A stretch of 44,969 nucleotides of DNA from Multifurca ochricompacta. Taxonomy: Eukaryota > Basidiomycota > Agaricomycetes > Russulales > Russulaceae. A program made the translations under genes and the position numbers. Location of the stretch: assembly GCA_022496185.1 (NCBI GenBank), contig WTXG01000278.1, positions 1 through 44,969 on the forward strand, written 5' to 3'. Below are positions 23,283 to 33,908 of the stretch, one piece after another; the first letter of the stretch is position 1, and each line of letters starts with the position of its first letter. The notes under the pieces were generated by a model that had not been told where the DNA came from, did not search any database, and saw nothing but the letters and a program-made list of their open reading frames with translations.

Positions 23283-24077
23283 ATAATACAATGTGAGCTT
23301 CGGAAAGAGTACTCGTGTGCGCTGCCCCCCCCCTCCGCGTTCTGCGTTCTCCCGGACTTGTCAACTCTTTTTTTAGGCTTCAAAACCACGTTGTTGCATG
23401 GTGGGGGAATCGCCCAGTGGATTGTGTGTATGTTTGGGAGATGCAGAGATCGTCGGCAGAATAGCTTTTTTCACATATATACATGCATGGCGTGGTACAA
23501 ATAAGAAAAAAAAGGACTACCACAAGATTTTGAAGCGTGACCTCGTCTGGAACGCTGTAATGGCGACTCTACAACGCCATACATGACTCAAAGAAGGCCA
23601 ACAACAGGCATAAGATCCCCTGTGATAGTATTAATATTTGTCGAACCAAGCTTCTCTTGATCATCCGGCATGAAGCCAAGAATGCAACAGGCCCCTTTCC
23701 CTGCGCAAGTATCGCCATACCTATGCGCACCCGTACACATTGGCATGTGAGGCTGTCTCAGTCGGTTGTGTTTCTCTGCCAACAGAACAGGTGCGTCACT
23801 GGTTAGACCATTCTGACTTGTAGTCCTACGGCCGTTTCTGCGCGTCCACAAGACACACGCCACTGGGTCCTAGGGGACACGAGTTCCATTCAACCTGAAC
23901 AGCAAATCGGAACATCTTTTCACGAGGAGAAAAAATAAAATAAAATAAGATCCAACTTTCTCGATGGATGGGAAAACGCGCATGCAAATCTTCAAGTCGT
24001 GGAAAGCAGACTCTGACTTTCGAGGGAAGAATTAAATTGTGGTGTCAGGAAATGGTGCGACGCGAGAGGTACCCATG
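23283..24077. other. No gene recognised
   Basis: A C-run near 23325 and an (AAAAT)-type short repeat near 23930-23947 are the only simple features. A minus frame at 23588-23863 is cysteine-rich but unsupported. Confidence 0.4.
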
Positions 24078-25243
24078 CTATCCCGGCAGTCGCCAACTAA
24101 ATATATCCTTCCCAATTCTAAGACGTACCTCTCCTACGTCAAATATTCCAGGTGGCCCCTTTAATTGTAAACCTAGTTCTGAATTCAATGTTGGTATGAC
24201 GGTGTCCGGGAGATGCGGTATCGTAGGGAAAGATTTTAGGTTCTTCTCGCTTTCAGGGTCGCACAAGACCGAATCGGCGGAAAGAGGTGACAAAGGCTCG
24301 GAAGTCTGAGACAGCGAAGGCTGGGTGGGGGGATCAAGGAGAACCCAAGCAAAAGACGCGTGAAAACGTGGTCGTTCATAGTATTCTTTCTGACGGAAAG
24401 ACTGCAAGGTGGCTGTTAAAGCCTTCGAAAGTGAACGCAACTAGATCGTGACAAGGGCTGTTGGGACCAATATCGCTATATAAAAAAAAACAATGTTGAG
24501 CATACCTCTTGATGACCCGCGCCAACCTCCATGCAAAGAAAAGTTCGGGTGCACTCGTCATTCGTGAGGTTCAAAAATGCAGCAAAAGACGCTGCGAATC
24601 TTGGGCGAAAAAAAGAAACCAAGTCAGCTCACCTTGCGCATGAATCTCTAGACGCGAAAAAAGAAAGAAAAAGAAAAGGGGTGGGGTGTAGGGTGTGGGG
24701 TGTGGGGTGTGGGTCGATGATATTGTGGAAAGGCAGACAGAAAGAGAGAAAGTATAAAGAAACTCACGGAGCGTGAGCCCTGGCGGCGTCCCGCACAGCA
24801 CGTTTCATTTCCTCCCTCTGATGACCATGTAAGAAAAATGGTCGTGTCAGCGACACGTGCAACTCGTGCATGCCAGCTACAGAGCCCGAGTCTGGATCCA
24901 GACCACCAAGATTGCGTGTGCTTGGTACCTGTTCCTTCACAATGCCCATAGCGCGCTCGACGACGCTTCTCAGCGCACCCCGAAGCACAAGTGGAACGTA
25001 CACATATGCCGCCCATTGACCATCTACATGTGGCATTACGCGCGTACGACCCTGATGCTTTGATGGATCATCGATGGGGACCGTGGGTGTGAGGTGCGCC
25101 GCGAGTGTGGGTAGCTTGCGCTTCTTGACAGGTAGGCGCGACAGCTGAGTTTTTTCCTCCTTGGTACTTTCGTCTTCGTTCTCAGAAGAGGAAGAGGAAT
25201 AATTTGTGTAGGACACGAGTACAGCGGAGCGAGTTCGTTTCAT
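24078..25243 (-). CDS. USB1: U6 snRNA phosphodiesterase Usb1 (Mpn1)
   Basis: Four exons (25243-24768, 24647-24633, 24599-24506, 24440-24078) join in frame to 315 residues. The two catalytic HxS tetrapeptides of the 2H phosphoesterase fold are present: LHVSLTR in exon 1 and FHASFAW in exon 4, about 125 residues apart. The region LTNDECTRTFLCMEVGAG is typical of the family. Usb1 trims the 3' oligo(U) tail of U6 snRNA and leaves a protected end, so it supports spliceosome function in the nucleus. The N-terminus is Ser/Glu/Lys-rich with a basic cluster (PVKKRKLP) that could be a nuclear signal. Exon 2 is a 15-nt micro-exon. Intron 1 holds a G-rich tract on the opposite strand. No lesion was found. 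Confidence 0.92.
24678..24713 (+). repeat. G-rich minisatellite, quadruplex-forming pattern, in USB1 intron 1
   Basis: Six runs of three or four G are spaced by one to four bases (GGGG T GGGG TGTA GGG TGT GGGG TGT GGGG TGT GGG). This fits the intramolecular G-quadruplex pattern. It lies on the template strand of USB1, so the nascent RNA is C-rich. Confidence 0.85.
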
Positions 25244-26071
25244 CCACTGACAAACGCAGAGAAACGCAACGGCTAGGATTCAATGGGAATATTCGGCCCG
25301 TTATCGGCCCGGTAGTTGGTTCAATCTAACAATTCTATCAATTCCCGCGAACTATTCATCGCTCATCGCTTAAAGCGAGTCGTTGACAACAACAAAAATG
25401 CTCGCCATTTTCCAGCGCCTTGTTCTCATTCTCTCCATGGCGACAGCTACTTGGCACGGACCCATTAAGCTGAGGAACGCCATACTGCCGTCCGTGAATA
25501 CCGAATTCTTCTTCCATCATTGAGATAGTCGTTGAACGACGACGAGCAGGCATTGCGTTGACTCTTTGTGGTATCTGGGTGGCAATGAGAGAGAAGAACA
25601 TTGAGATGGCGAATCCGGGTTCACGTCGATATGGAGTGAGGCCTTCTGCAATATGTAGTAGGCGATGGATGTTGCACAAAGTGTGTCTATATTTATGACT
25701 CGGACGGGCAGCTCCAAGAGCTCTGTTACGGGGCGTTGACGAGTGCAAGTCGTCGCTCGTTGTGCAACTGAATACAATACTCTTAATTGCCTAAGCGTAT
25801 TTCTCGATCTCGAAGAGGTGTCGACACGGGAATAAGTAATAGCCTACAACCATCTCAGACGACTTGCTGCTGAACAGCGGAAGTATAACACGCTGCCGCC
25901 TCCTCTTTGTGCGCCGTATCTTACCCTAAATGTGTTTCCGCGCACCCACGTAAAGGGGGGCCGATCAAAGTGACTCTACTGAGAACCGAGGTCCTCCCCT
26001 TATCAACACAGGTTATAAATTCATGTTCACTTTCTCTACGTATCGTATCGTATCATCTGTCAATTAAAGCG
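25244..26071. other. Divergent intergenic region between USB1 and the 2OG oxygenase
   Basis: 828 bp between divergent starts. Short frames without signatures. The last 100 bases before 26072 resemble the sequence upstream of the inverted copy (shared GAGAACCGAGG), so the duplication included part of the promoter. Confidence 0.45.
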
Positions 26072-27526
26072 ATGACTGGCCCTGAAGTGGACCCTACCTT
26101 TGCCTCACTCGGGCAATCAATCATCGACAAGCCCCCTTACATAAGCGGGACATTCCAACTTCCACCTTCCTGGTTCTCTCTCTTCTATAAGGTCACCAAA
26201 GACAATACCACTACTACAAAGTCAGGGGACACTGGACTTCCCAGACACAGTTCCGCTGATATACTTGTCTTAGTCACATCGATCTCTTAAACGCTACTTT
26301 TCATGAGTTGGAGCAACTCACCCAGGCCTGTGAACCAGCTAGCTTTGGTAAAAATAAGGAAGAAGTCATGGACGAGAATTACCGAAAGGCTCGCAAGATG
26401 GACCCCGAATGTTTCGCTACCCCTCTAGTTCCAGATCGCACTGAAATGGTCAATATCGTGCGCGATTATCTTCTCGAAGGTGAAGCCTCAAAACGCAAGA
26501 TCAAACTCGAGCTATACAAGCTCAACGTTTATGGCACGTTTACCTGATTCCAATTCGTGTGAGTGAGACTGATTCATACAACCAGACAAAGGATCGTTTT
26601 TCAAACCTCATGTCGATACGCCACGGCGCGAAGACATGTTTGGATCGCTGGTAATTGTTTTCCCAACTTCACATGAGGGTGGCGCTCTTCACCTCCGGCA
26701 TCGTGGTGAAGAATGGACGTTTGACTCGCCGTTGGAGCTCGCGGGCTCACGCACCCCGTCCATCGGTTATGTCGCTTTCTTCGGTGACATTGAACACGAG
26801 GTTGCGCCAGTTATATCTGGTCACCGGGTAACGTTGACATACAACCTCTATTTCGACGATTTCGGGACTGCGAAGGACTCGACCTCGGAAGGCAGCTCTT
26901 ACCCACTACTTGCAGTGAATGACCGCGCGTTCCGGATGACTCTTGAAGGTCTTCTAGAGAATCCGGAATTCCTGGCAGACGGCGGAACGCTCGGATTCGG
27001 GTTACGACACATTTATCCGGTCGAAGATTCAGAGGATCTCAAGCACATCTACGGCTTGTTGAAGGGAATCGACGCAACTGTATATCAGAGTTTGCGGGCC
27101 CTTGGATTCGAGCCTGTGTTGTACCTGTATTACGAGGTGGAGCGCATTGATCCCGAAGCTGCGATCATTGACAAAGTGATCGAATTATATGATGACGATC
27201 AGGGCCCGGACATCATTGAACAACTCTTCAGCCGCGGTGGACTTGTCTTGTTACTCGAAGACCACGAACGAAGCGAAGGCAAAGTAAAGTATGAAGGGAT
27301 GAATCCGGAGAAGGTTCAATGGGTTACGCCCCTGACGGAATTCAATCGTCGGAAAAGTTCGTATGCAACGGGCGAGGACAGGCCATTTGCGAACCATGAG
27401 AACGGGGACTTGTGCCTTATCGCTAGAATCGGCAAGGCGGGCGAAAGGCTGGATTATCCAACAGTTGCGCAGCTTCAGAAAGAGCGACCGAGGATTTTGA
27501 CGAGATACTGGCCAAAGGACTATTAA
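26072..27526 (+). CDS. 2-oxoglutarate/Fe(II) dioxygenase (prolyl 4-hydroxylase-like), intact copy
   Basis: Three exons (26072-26220, 26274-26533, 26586-27526) give 449 residues. The metal site is HVD (His145, Asp147) in GSFFKPHVDTPR and His207 in GDIEHEV, with Arg217 in GHRVTLTYN as probable 2-oxoglutarate ligand. This arrangement is common in uncharacterised fungal P4H-like oxygenases; the substrate is unknown. The start ATG is supported by comparison with the inverted copy, where homology begins at the same point. Intron 2 (26534-26585) uses a GC donor (ATG|GCACGT); reading through it would stop after four codons. An inverted, dead duplicate lies tail to tail 350 bp downstream. Confidence 0.88.
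26534..26585 (+). other. GC-AG intron (donor GCACGT) in the 2OG oxygenase gene
   Basis: The junction KLNVYD to KGSFFKPH requires splicing from TATG|GCACGT to CCAG|ACAAAG. The inverted copy has GGTAC at the matching place, suggesting a GT donor in the ancestor. Confidence 0.78.
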
Positions 27527-27879
27527 AACCTGCATATTATATTGCGTGATGCCCCTCGGGTATCACCACGCATAACGCATGAACAAAATAGCGCAGCTAT
27601 CACACAAGAATGTAGGGCTTGTTTGTTGAAATTATTATTGATAAATTGAATGAACCCAACTGTAAGAAATATCCTTGCTCTTAGGAAGCCCTACATGTGA
27701 TATTAAAGTGAATCACTAAAAAGTAGACAATTCCACACTACACGCACAACACTTTCCCTCATTTGTCACGCTATTTTCACTTTCACTTTAGATTCGTTAG
27801 TTAAATAGGTAGTTAAATGGTAGCTACGGCCTGCGGCTCGACAGTTTATTCTCACACGACCTTGATGAGTGGCGTCGTT
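27527..27879. other. Spacer at the centre of the inverted gene pair
   Basis: About 350 bp of AT-rich sequence between the 3' ends of the convergent oxygenase copies. No gene. Confidence 0.5.
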
Positions 27880-28553
27880 TTAATTAGTTACCTTGCCTTG
27901 GACGCCTGGCAGCTTTTCGCCTCCCTTGCTGATTCGAATGACAAGACACATGTCCCCGTAAACGTAATCCAACTTCAACCTATACCCATTATACGTTGGA
28001 AACGTACACTCTCGCTTGTTGAATCTTGTCACCGGGGAGACCCAGTGCACCTTCTCTGGATTCTTCCACTTGAGGTCGCTCGCGTCGTGTTCTTTATGCC
28101 ACACGACCATTGCACTCCTACTACGGAGTATCTTTGTAATGTCAACTTTTTCCTCCCACTCACCAGCGCAATCGAACACCCAGTCAATGATCGAAGCCTC
28201 GGTGGAGCCGCTCTGCGGCGAGGATCATTCATAATACAGGTACAACTTCGGCTCGAACACAAGGGATTTGAAGGTCTCGTAGATGACCGCATCGCTCCTC
28301 TTCAGTAGGTCATAGACGTAATCGATGAAACGGGCATTCAAAACCGGATAAATGTGTCGCAAGCTGAATCCGAGCGTTCCGCCGTCTGCCAGGAATTCCG
28401 GATTCTCTAGAAGACCTTCAAGAGTCTCCCGGAATGCGCGCTCATTTGTTGCAAGTGGTGGGTAAGAGCCTTGCAAGGTCGAGTCCGTAGGCTTGCTGTC
28501 ATCATCAAAATAGAGGTTGTAAGTCAAAGTTACCCGATGTCCAGATATGACCG

Positions 28554-28561
28554 GTGCGACC
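28554..28561. repeat. Target-site duplication, left copy (GTGCGACC)
   Basis: Eight bases identical to 29150-29157, directly abutting the left terminal inverted repeat. Confidence 0.93.
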
Positions 28562-29149
28562 TAGTGTTCGCCACGGGTAACCCGCGGGTAAAAACACATG
28601 GACCCGTACCCGTACCCGTATGTACCCGGACCCTTACACCAAGGGTACGGGTTTGCCATACTACGGGTATGGGTACACCACGGGTCGTATACCTGCGGGT
28701 AAGGGTAGATATTTGTATTTCAAGTCTGATAGCCTAGAATAACATTGTACTACTTAAGCTATAATCCATTCATCATCTGGCCATTCTTCATTGTTTTTGG
28801 TATCAGGTTGAGATGCTGCATACTTTAAATCAGCAGTCTCTACATAACCTGCCTTCATCCAAGCTCCCAAACATAGAAGAGCCTAAGTTGTATGCAATGG
28901 GACCACTGGGTCTGTATACAGTATCTACAATACATGTACTGTATAGTTTTTCTGTGGCTGGTGCAATGCCACATGCATTGCCGCCCTCATTGCCGCCCTT
29001 CCAATTTCAGCTTACCCGCTCTGGCGGGTAAGGGTTAGGTGTCTGCGGGTAGGGGTCACATGAGGGGTATGAAGACGTGACCCCAACCCGTACCCGCATG
29101 TACCCTGACCACATACCCGGCGGGTTGCGCCTACCCGTAGCGAACACTA
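28562..29149. mobile_element. Non-autonomous hAT-type element (MITE), 588 bp
   Basis: Terminal inverted repeats begin TAGTGTTCGC and match at 17 of the first 18 bases (28562-28579 and 29132-29149), then continue with gapped similarity. Subterminal regions are filled with copies of ACGGGTA/TACCCGT motifs in both orientations, typical of hAT transposase-binding regions. The flanks carry an 8-bp duplication, the hAT hallmark. There is no open frame that could be a transposase, so it depends on an element elsewhere. It sits inside the coding part of the inverted oxygenase copy. Confidence 0.92.
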
Positions 29150-29157
29150 GTGCGACC
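29150..29157. repeat. Target-site duplication, right copy (GTGCGACC)
   Basis: Eight bases identical to 28554-28561, directly abutting the right terminal inverted repeat. Perfect identity suggests a fairly recent insertion. Confidence 0.93.
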
Positions 29158-30073
29158 TCGTGTTCAATGTCGCTGAAGAATGCGATGTAACCAATAGCTG
29201 GAGTGCGCAACTCGGCGAGTTCCAAACCCGAGTCGAACATCCATTCTTGGCCATCATCTCGGAGGTGAAGAGCGCCACCTTCGTGTGCAGTTGGGAAGAC
29301 AATGACGAGTGACCCAAGCGTATTTTCACTCCAGAAATGAGGTTTAAAGAACGATCCCTTGTCTGGATAGTGGCTCGGCTCAGTGGTCTGCCACAGCAAA
29401 TGAGGATCATGTAAAGTACCCATTAACGTTGAGCTTGTATAGCCAGACTTTGATATCACGCTTTGAGTCTTTACCTTCGAGAAGGTAGTCGCGCACGATC
29501 TTGACGAGTTCGGTGCGTTCAGGCACTAGCGGGGTGGAAAAATATTCTGGGGTCCATGGTGCGAGCTTTTCGGTAATTCTCGTCCACGACGTATTCCTTA
29601 TTATTCCTACGAAAAGTAGCTGGTTCGCAAGCTTGTGAGAGTTGCTCCAACTCATAGAAAGTAGCATTGGCGAGATCAATATGACTAGGACAAGTGTGTT
29701 AGCGGAACTGCGGTTGAAGTCCAAATGGCCTATGACCATCATCATTTTTGAACTTGTAGAAGAGAGAGAACCAGGAAGACGGAAGTTGAAATGTGCCGCT
29801 TATATATGGGGGCTTGTCGATGGTTGACTGCCCGAGTGAGGCAAAGGGAGAGTTTTTCGTCGCTTTAGTTGATGTTGATACGTGCGAGTAGTTAAATAGG
29901 GCCTCGGTTCTCACTGGAGTCACTGGGGGAAACACAAATGTCAAGGACCACATTACAACTCACAATTATGAAATTGAAATCCGATTCTTAGTGGAGATGT
30001 ATTTGCAAGGAGGATTGGACGATGCTCTGTACAAACTCAGCATAACAGGACGCTATTAGTACAAATATCTACC

Positions 30074-30532
30074 TTGCGACCTTCCTGTAAAACGGGACCG
30101 TTGAATCATCTGAAATCTATTAGGCAGCATAACGGTAGTTATCTATTCGCGGCATCGGGTCTACATGCGCAGAGGACATTTGTAAGTCAAGGAACATCAG
30201 TACATGAATGCGGCCACATGGGAATATACATGCGTCCTCTTCTCCTTTTCCTCCTCGATAAATAAGCACGGCCAGAAGCAGGCGATATGAAGCTTTGGGT
30301 CGACTCGGTACGCTTCACCAAGCGCGGAGCGCGGGACGGTGCACTTCAGTTTTTCTTTCACGTACATTGGAACTTGGTGAGCCGTTCATCACTCGAGTGC
30401 TTGTCCTTTGCAGTTGACTCAGAATCGCTCTCAGTGACCTGGGTTACTATGCTCCATATGCTTAGGTTGGATAGGTTCTGGTGGATGTTCCTTACAATGG
30501 TGGGATGGGGTGTTGGTGTTGAGGAGGATTGA
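30074..30532 (+). pseudogene. Remnant of the C-terminal end of an FMO gene
   Basis: Plus-strand pieces read GHMGIYMRPLLLFLLDK, stop, ARPEAGDMKLWVDSVRF and TKRGARDGALQFFF, then, after a probable intron beginning GTGAGC near 30376, LRLDRFWWMFLTMVGWGV. This order is the C-terminal signature of fungal dimethylaniline-monooxygenase-like FMOs (VNAIGTVGH..., DMKLWVD, RDGAL, then a tryptophan-rich hydrophobic end). A TAA replaces the codon after LLDK (near 30262) and the frame changes before GHMG. It complements the FMO remnant at 22140-23282, which stops just before this region of the protein. Whether the two halves came from one gene is not proven. Confidence 0.7.
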
Positions 30533-32558
30533 ATTCGGCGGCGCCTCGTGATCGTAGTTAGCTTTCTCAGACTCAGATGCGCATAGCTTAACGTTCAGTT
30601 CAATAACTGTACGTTTCAGTGGCCTAGTTGACCTTTAGGTTGTCTCAGATTAGATTAGGGCATAAAAGTGGGATCCTTCTCTGTTATCGTCTCGTTGCAC
30701 TCTCCGCAACACTCTAGGCTGGGCCAAGCTTGCCCGGAGTCGGGTCCGAGATCCAGATATATCATATCTACACCACCTTGTCGTCGATCTGCGTACTGTG
30801 TACAAGTTTCTGGTTTCCCTATGGCTGGCCTGTATATGTAGCACAACGGCGAACCACAGCCCACTGAATACGTCGAGCTGGTTGAACAAGTCACCACTGT
30901 TCCATCTGATCTAGTAGTCTCCAACCCGACTAATCCCCCCTTTCTGTTCTGATTAAGGGCACGTCCGAAAGTTGATCCCCGTTCAAACGTTTCACGCGAT
31001 ATGCTTCGTTTCAGTAGGTATTCTTATTTCCGCGTATTCATGTAGGGCCGTTCCTCGACTAGTGCGGCAGATCTTGCACTTTCTGGCGTTTGTTGGGGAA
31101 CGACTTCTCATATAATTTCTTCCGCCGCTCTTCCTCTGCGTCTTTTACTCGAGGTCTATGAGGATTTCAAGCGACTTGCCGACACGACAGCATGCAGCGT
31201 GTGCCCAACTTGTACTCTCAATGGTCACGTGCAACCACAAAACCTTTTACAACACTGATCATGACTCTGACTTTCTGAGCTATGGTCATGGTAAGAGCTG
31301 TAACAAGGCTTTTTTTGTCTGCCTTTCCTTTGCAAGCTGCCGTATGCTTATGACCCCAAGCTGTCATCTTCGACCAGTATTCAGGAGTTTTTTACCCTTC
31401 CCGGTTGCTCGCTTCGGCGCGACTGCTCGCATGTACCCCTTTTCTTCCTATGGAAGCCGATGTGCCACTTGGCGAGGGTGGCCGGGGAAATGACGACGGC
31501 AGAGTAAAGTTGACGTGCTCTGTCTCACTGTCCCAGTGATTCGCGCTCGCAATAGGCCCATATTTCCTTCACGTTCACGCTTCTCTGCGTATCTCCCCTG
31601 TCTGGTAGCGACGCCGCCAATGTGGAATGCAATCTCAGGTCATGGCTACACGTGACGGGCTGTGCTAAATGAGTGAACTTCATGGAAGCACAGCTCTTCG
31701 GGGCATTTGGCATGTATCCTGTGCGCCATAGTTTTCGGGCCCTGTTCGAATGCTCTGCTGGTGGATGTAGTGGATGTCGCCGACCTTTTGTTATGAGGAT
31801 GTACTCACGCCCGCGCAATGGTTATCTGGTTGGCAATGCTGGCAAATTTCTTGCTACGATCATTCTAGCCCATAGAGAAACGGCCCGGGGGAGTTGAAAG
31901 CAGGGCCGTGGGTGGCTATACCATGGTCCGCCCGCTGCAACTTTGACGAAGTGCGCCACTGTTCGAAATGTCTCACTGACGCGCCCAAATAGCTGTGCAG
32001 GGCCTGGAAGAAACCGAACTGTATGTAGCCTTGATGATCATATAAGATTACGGTGGACGTGTTAGCTCATTTACAGTCACTGCAGCGAATTATGACTCAC
32101 GGAAGCAACGTACAGAGAGCCTTCTGTTCCCGTGCCCCTGGGGTGTCATGCGACTGCATCCGCGAGAATGGGCGCGAAGTAGAGTTGACAGCGTACAGCG
32201 TACCACGAAACGGATGGGGAAGGTCACCGCATCCCTCCATCGAGTGTTTACATTTATCTGACAGCTGCACAGCTTTGGGTTTAGCAGGCCTACACCATAG
32301 CCTTCTTCGCAGACCATTCAGTATTACTGTGTCTTTAGACGGAGCAATGATGCCACGGGCATCGACCTGTTTATCCCTTTCGAGCGCTTAATGGATACAC
32401 AGAGGGTAGTTAATCTGTATCCTCGGTGCCGTCTTTCCAGCAAGGCGCCGCGAAAATATCTTGGGAACTAGATAGGGGAATGATAGGTACAACACAAGAT
32501 AAAAAACGATGAAAACACAGTGACAGTGGAAGTGTTCATTTGCTTCTCCGGATCAACG
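30533..32558. other. No gene recognised
   Basis: Two kilobases of short frames without known motifs on either strand. A stretch near 31150-31240 (RLADTTACSVCPTC in one frame) is cysteine-containing but not continued. No repeats or transposon ends seen. Confidence 0.4.
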
Positions 32559-33130
32559 TCATGAGCAAAGGCGAATACAACCCCCCAGCTAAACAGACGT
32601 GCACATGAGCAGGAATTATGAAAGAAATTATGTTTTACGTGCCTGCTGCAAATGCGCGTCGATGACGTCTCCATCCTCCATTGACCGCTGGACACCGCAA
32701 GTGAACACGCGTCAGCAATGGACAAGTCAACGAAGAGAAAAGAGTGACGCACCTCTGCGGGAGTTTCGGTGGGAGTCAACCGCTCACCGTCGTACACGAA
32801 TCTGAGTGTCCCTACACGCGTCAAATTTCGGGACTCTTGTCTTGTCAAATCGTGACTGTAGAGAGGAGCGCACCAGGATCTTTGCCGAAGCGTTTCTGAC
32901 TAATGTTAAACCGTGCGCGCGATTATACGAAGGGAATGGTACTGACCTCAGCGGCTTCAAAGATCTTTTTGAATTGCATGTTCGCCTTCACCTTGACTGT
33001 GACTTCTACACACGTCCACGCGACCTTAGAACCCGCTCGGGCCAATGGGTGGTAAAGGTTAGAACGTACGTGTACCCAAATGACTGATGATGAGGTTAAG
33101 CTTGGGCTTAGTATCTTCAGGTTCGGACAT
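32559..33130 (-). CDS. SMT3: SUMO (Smt3-type ubiquitin-like modifier)
   Basis: Six small exons (33130-33076, 33005-32947, 32895-32874, 32811-32753, 32687-32643, 32588-32559) join in frame to 89 residues. The beta-grasp core is recognisable: VTVKVKANMQFKKIFEAAE, KRFGKDPGTLRFVYDGERL and MEDGDVIDAHLQQ. The C-terminus is LGG followed by a short tail (CIRLCS) that a Ulp-type protease would remove to expose the di-glycine. SUMO is attached to lysines of nuclear proteins by E1-E2-E3 enzymes. The last intron (32589-32642) starts with GC, not GT; without its removal translation ends in ARKT and the di-glycine is never made. Five introns in 89 codons is dense even for this window. No frame lesion. Confidence 0.92.
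32589..32642 (-). other. GC-AG intron (donor GCACGT) before the SUMO di-glycine
   Basis: Donor CAG|GCACGT, acceptor TTTAG|CTG, length 54 nt. The join gives the invariant QQLGG ending. No GT donor nearby keeps the frame. Confidence 0.88.
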
Positions 33131-33908
33131 CGCTTGGAAGGGGTGAACAAGAGCCAATGATTGAGAATAGAATGAGACGGTCGACTGTTGTGGTGTGACA
33201 CGCTCACCCAGCATGGCCATGTCCTGGCTCCGGATCGGACCGGACCGTGAAAAGGGCTCACGCCTACCATCAATCTCTCAACGAACATTAACAACTAACA
33301 CTAACACAACAGACACAATACCTTAAACACCTTAAACTAGTCTGGAGAGGAGGTGGAGTGAGTCACCTATTTGTTTTGAATTGGATAACTAAACTTCCAT
33401 TCCTCACCAATTCAGTTGGGTAGGTATAGCCTCCAATCAATGAGTAAACATCCCTCATATCTTCAAGTCTTCCACTGGACCTCCGATGCATCGCTTTGAA
33501 TGGTCTGACCGTCGTCCATTGCACAGGAACGAGGTCTACGCGGTAAATTCCTCATTTTGTCGGTTTCTTGCCCACTCCATTACTAGTAATTCGATCTCAT
33601 CTTGTTCCATGCTTTTAGTGTCCATGTGCTCCCCTTGGGTCATCTTGAAAACATAACTGGTATCTGCCTCCAGTCCTCACGTTCTCCTTACAACTGACTG
33701 TGCATTATATCGGTAAAGACATGTACAAACACTCGAACTGCGAGCACGAGACGTCTGCTAGGATGTCGACATTGGTCGCGCAGCAGCCTCTCCTCCCTCA
33801 TCCTCCTTTGCGCTACTCTTTACAGATGCTTTTCTCTACACTTGAAGCGGTACAGGCTAGCAGGGATATATCTGCTCACGGTTCCTCGATGCTAGTCATC
33901 TGTCCGCT
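33131..33908. promoter_or_regulatory. Divergent intergenic region, SUMO promoter side
   Basis: 778 bp between the SUMO start and the next plus-strand start. A pyrimidine/purine-mixed segment with no defined element; a short plus frame at 33700-33912 might be a leader exon of the following gene but is unsupported. Confidence 0.35.

Larger units (their letters stand above)
27880..29860 (-). pseudogene. 2OG-Fe(II) dioxygenase, inverted dead copy
   Basis: Closely similar to the gene at 26072 along most of its length (for example LLENPEFLADGGTLGF is identical) but on the other strand. Lesions: the start ATG is ACG (29860-29858) with about 12 bp lost after it; the iron-binding HVD is replaced by HFW, removing the aspartate; a 588-bp element with its target duplication is inserted after the EHEVA codons; and a stop with frame change follows LYLYYE (near 28225). 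The last 20 codons also differ. Several independent hits, including a lost ligand, make this a true pseudogene rather than a consensus problem. Removing the element plus one target copy would rejoin EHEVA and PVISGHRV in frame, so the gene was still open there when hit. Confidence 0.93.

Noticed and set aside
23588..23863. Cysteine-rich 91-codon minus frame, possible small secreted protein
   Set aside because: No signal peptide at its start and no recognisable cysteine pattern; evidence too thin.
28225..28527. Separate small gene on the minus strand downstream of the MITE
   Set aside because: It is the continuation of the interrupted oxygenase copy, colinear with the intact gene.
32468..32848. 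126-codon minus frame as an independent gene
   Set aside because: It is read-through of SUMO exon 4 and introns; motif order and phases support the spliced SUMO model.
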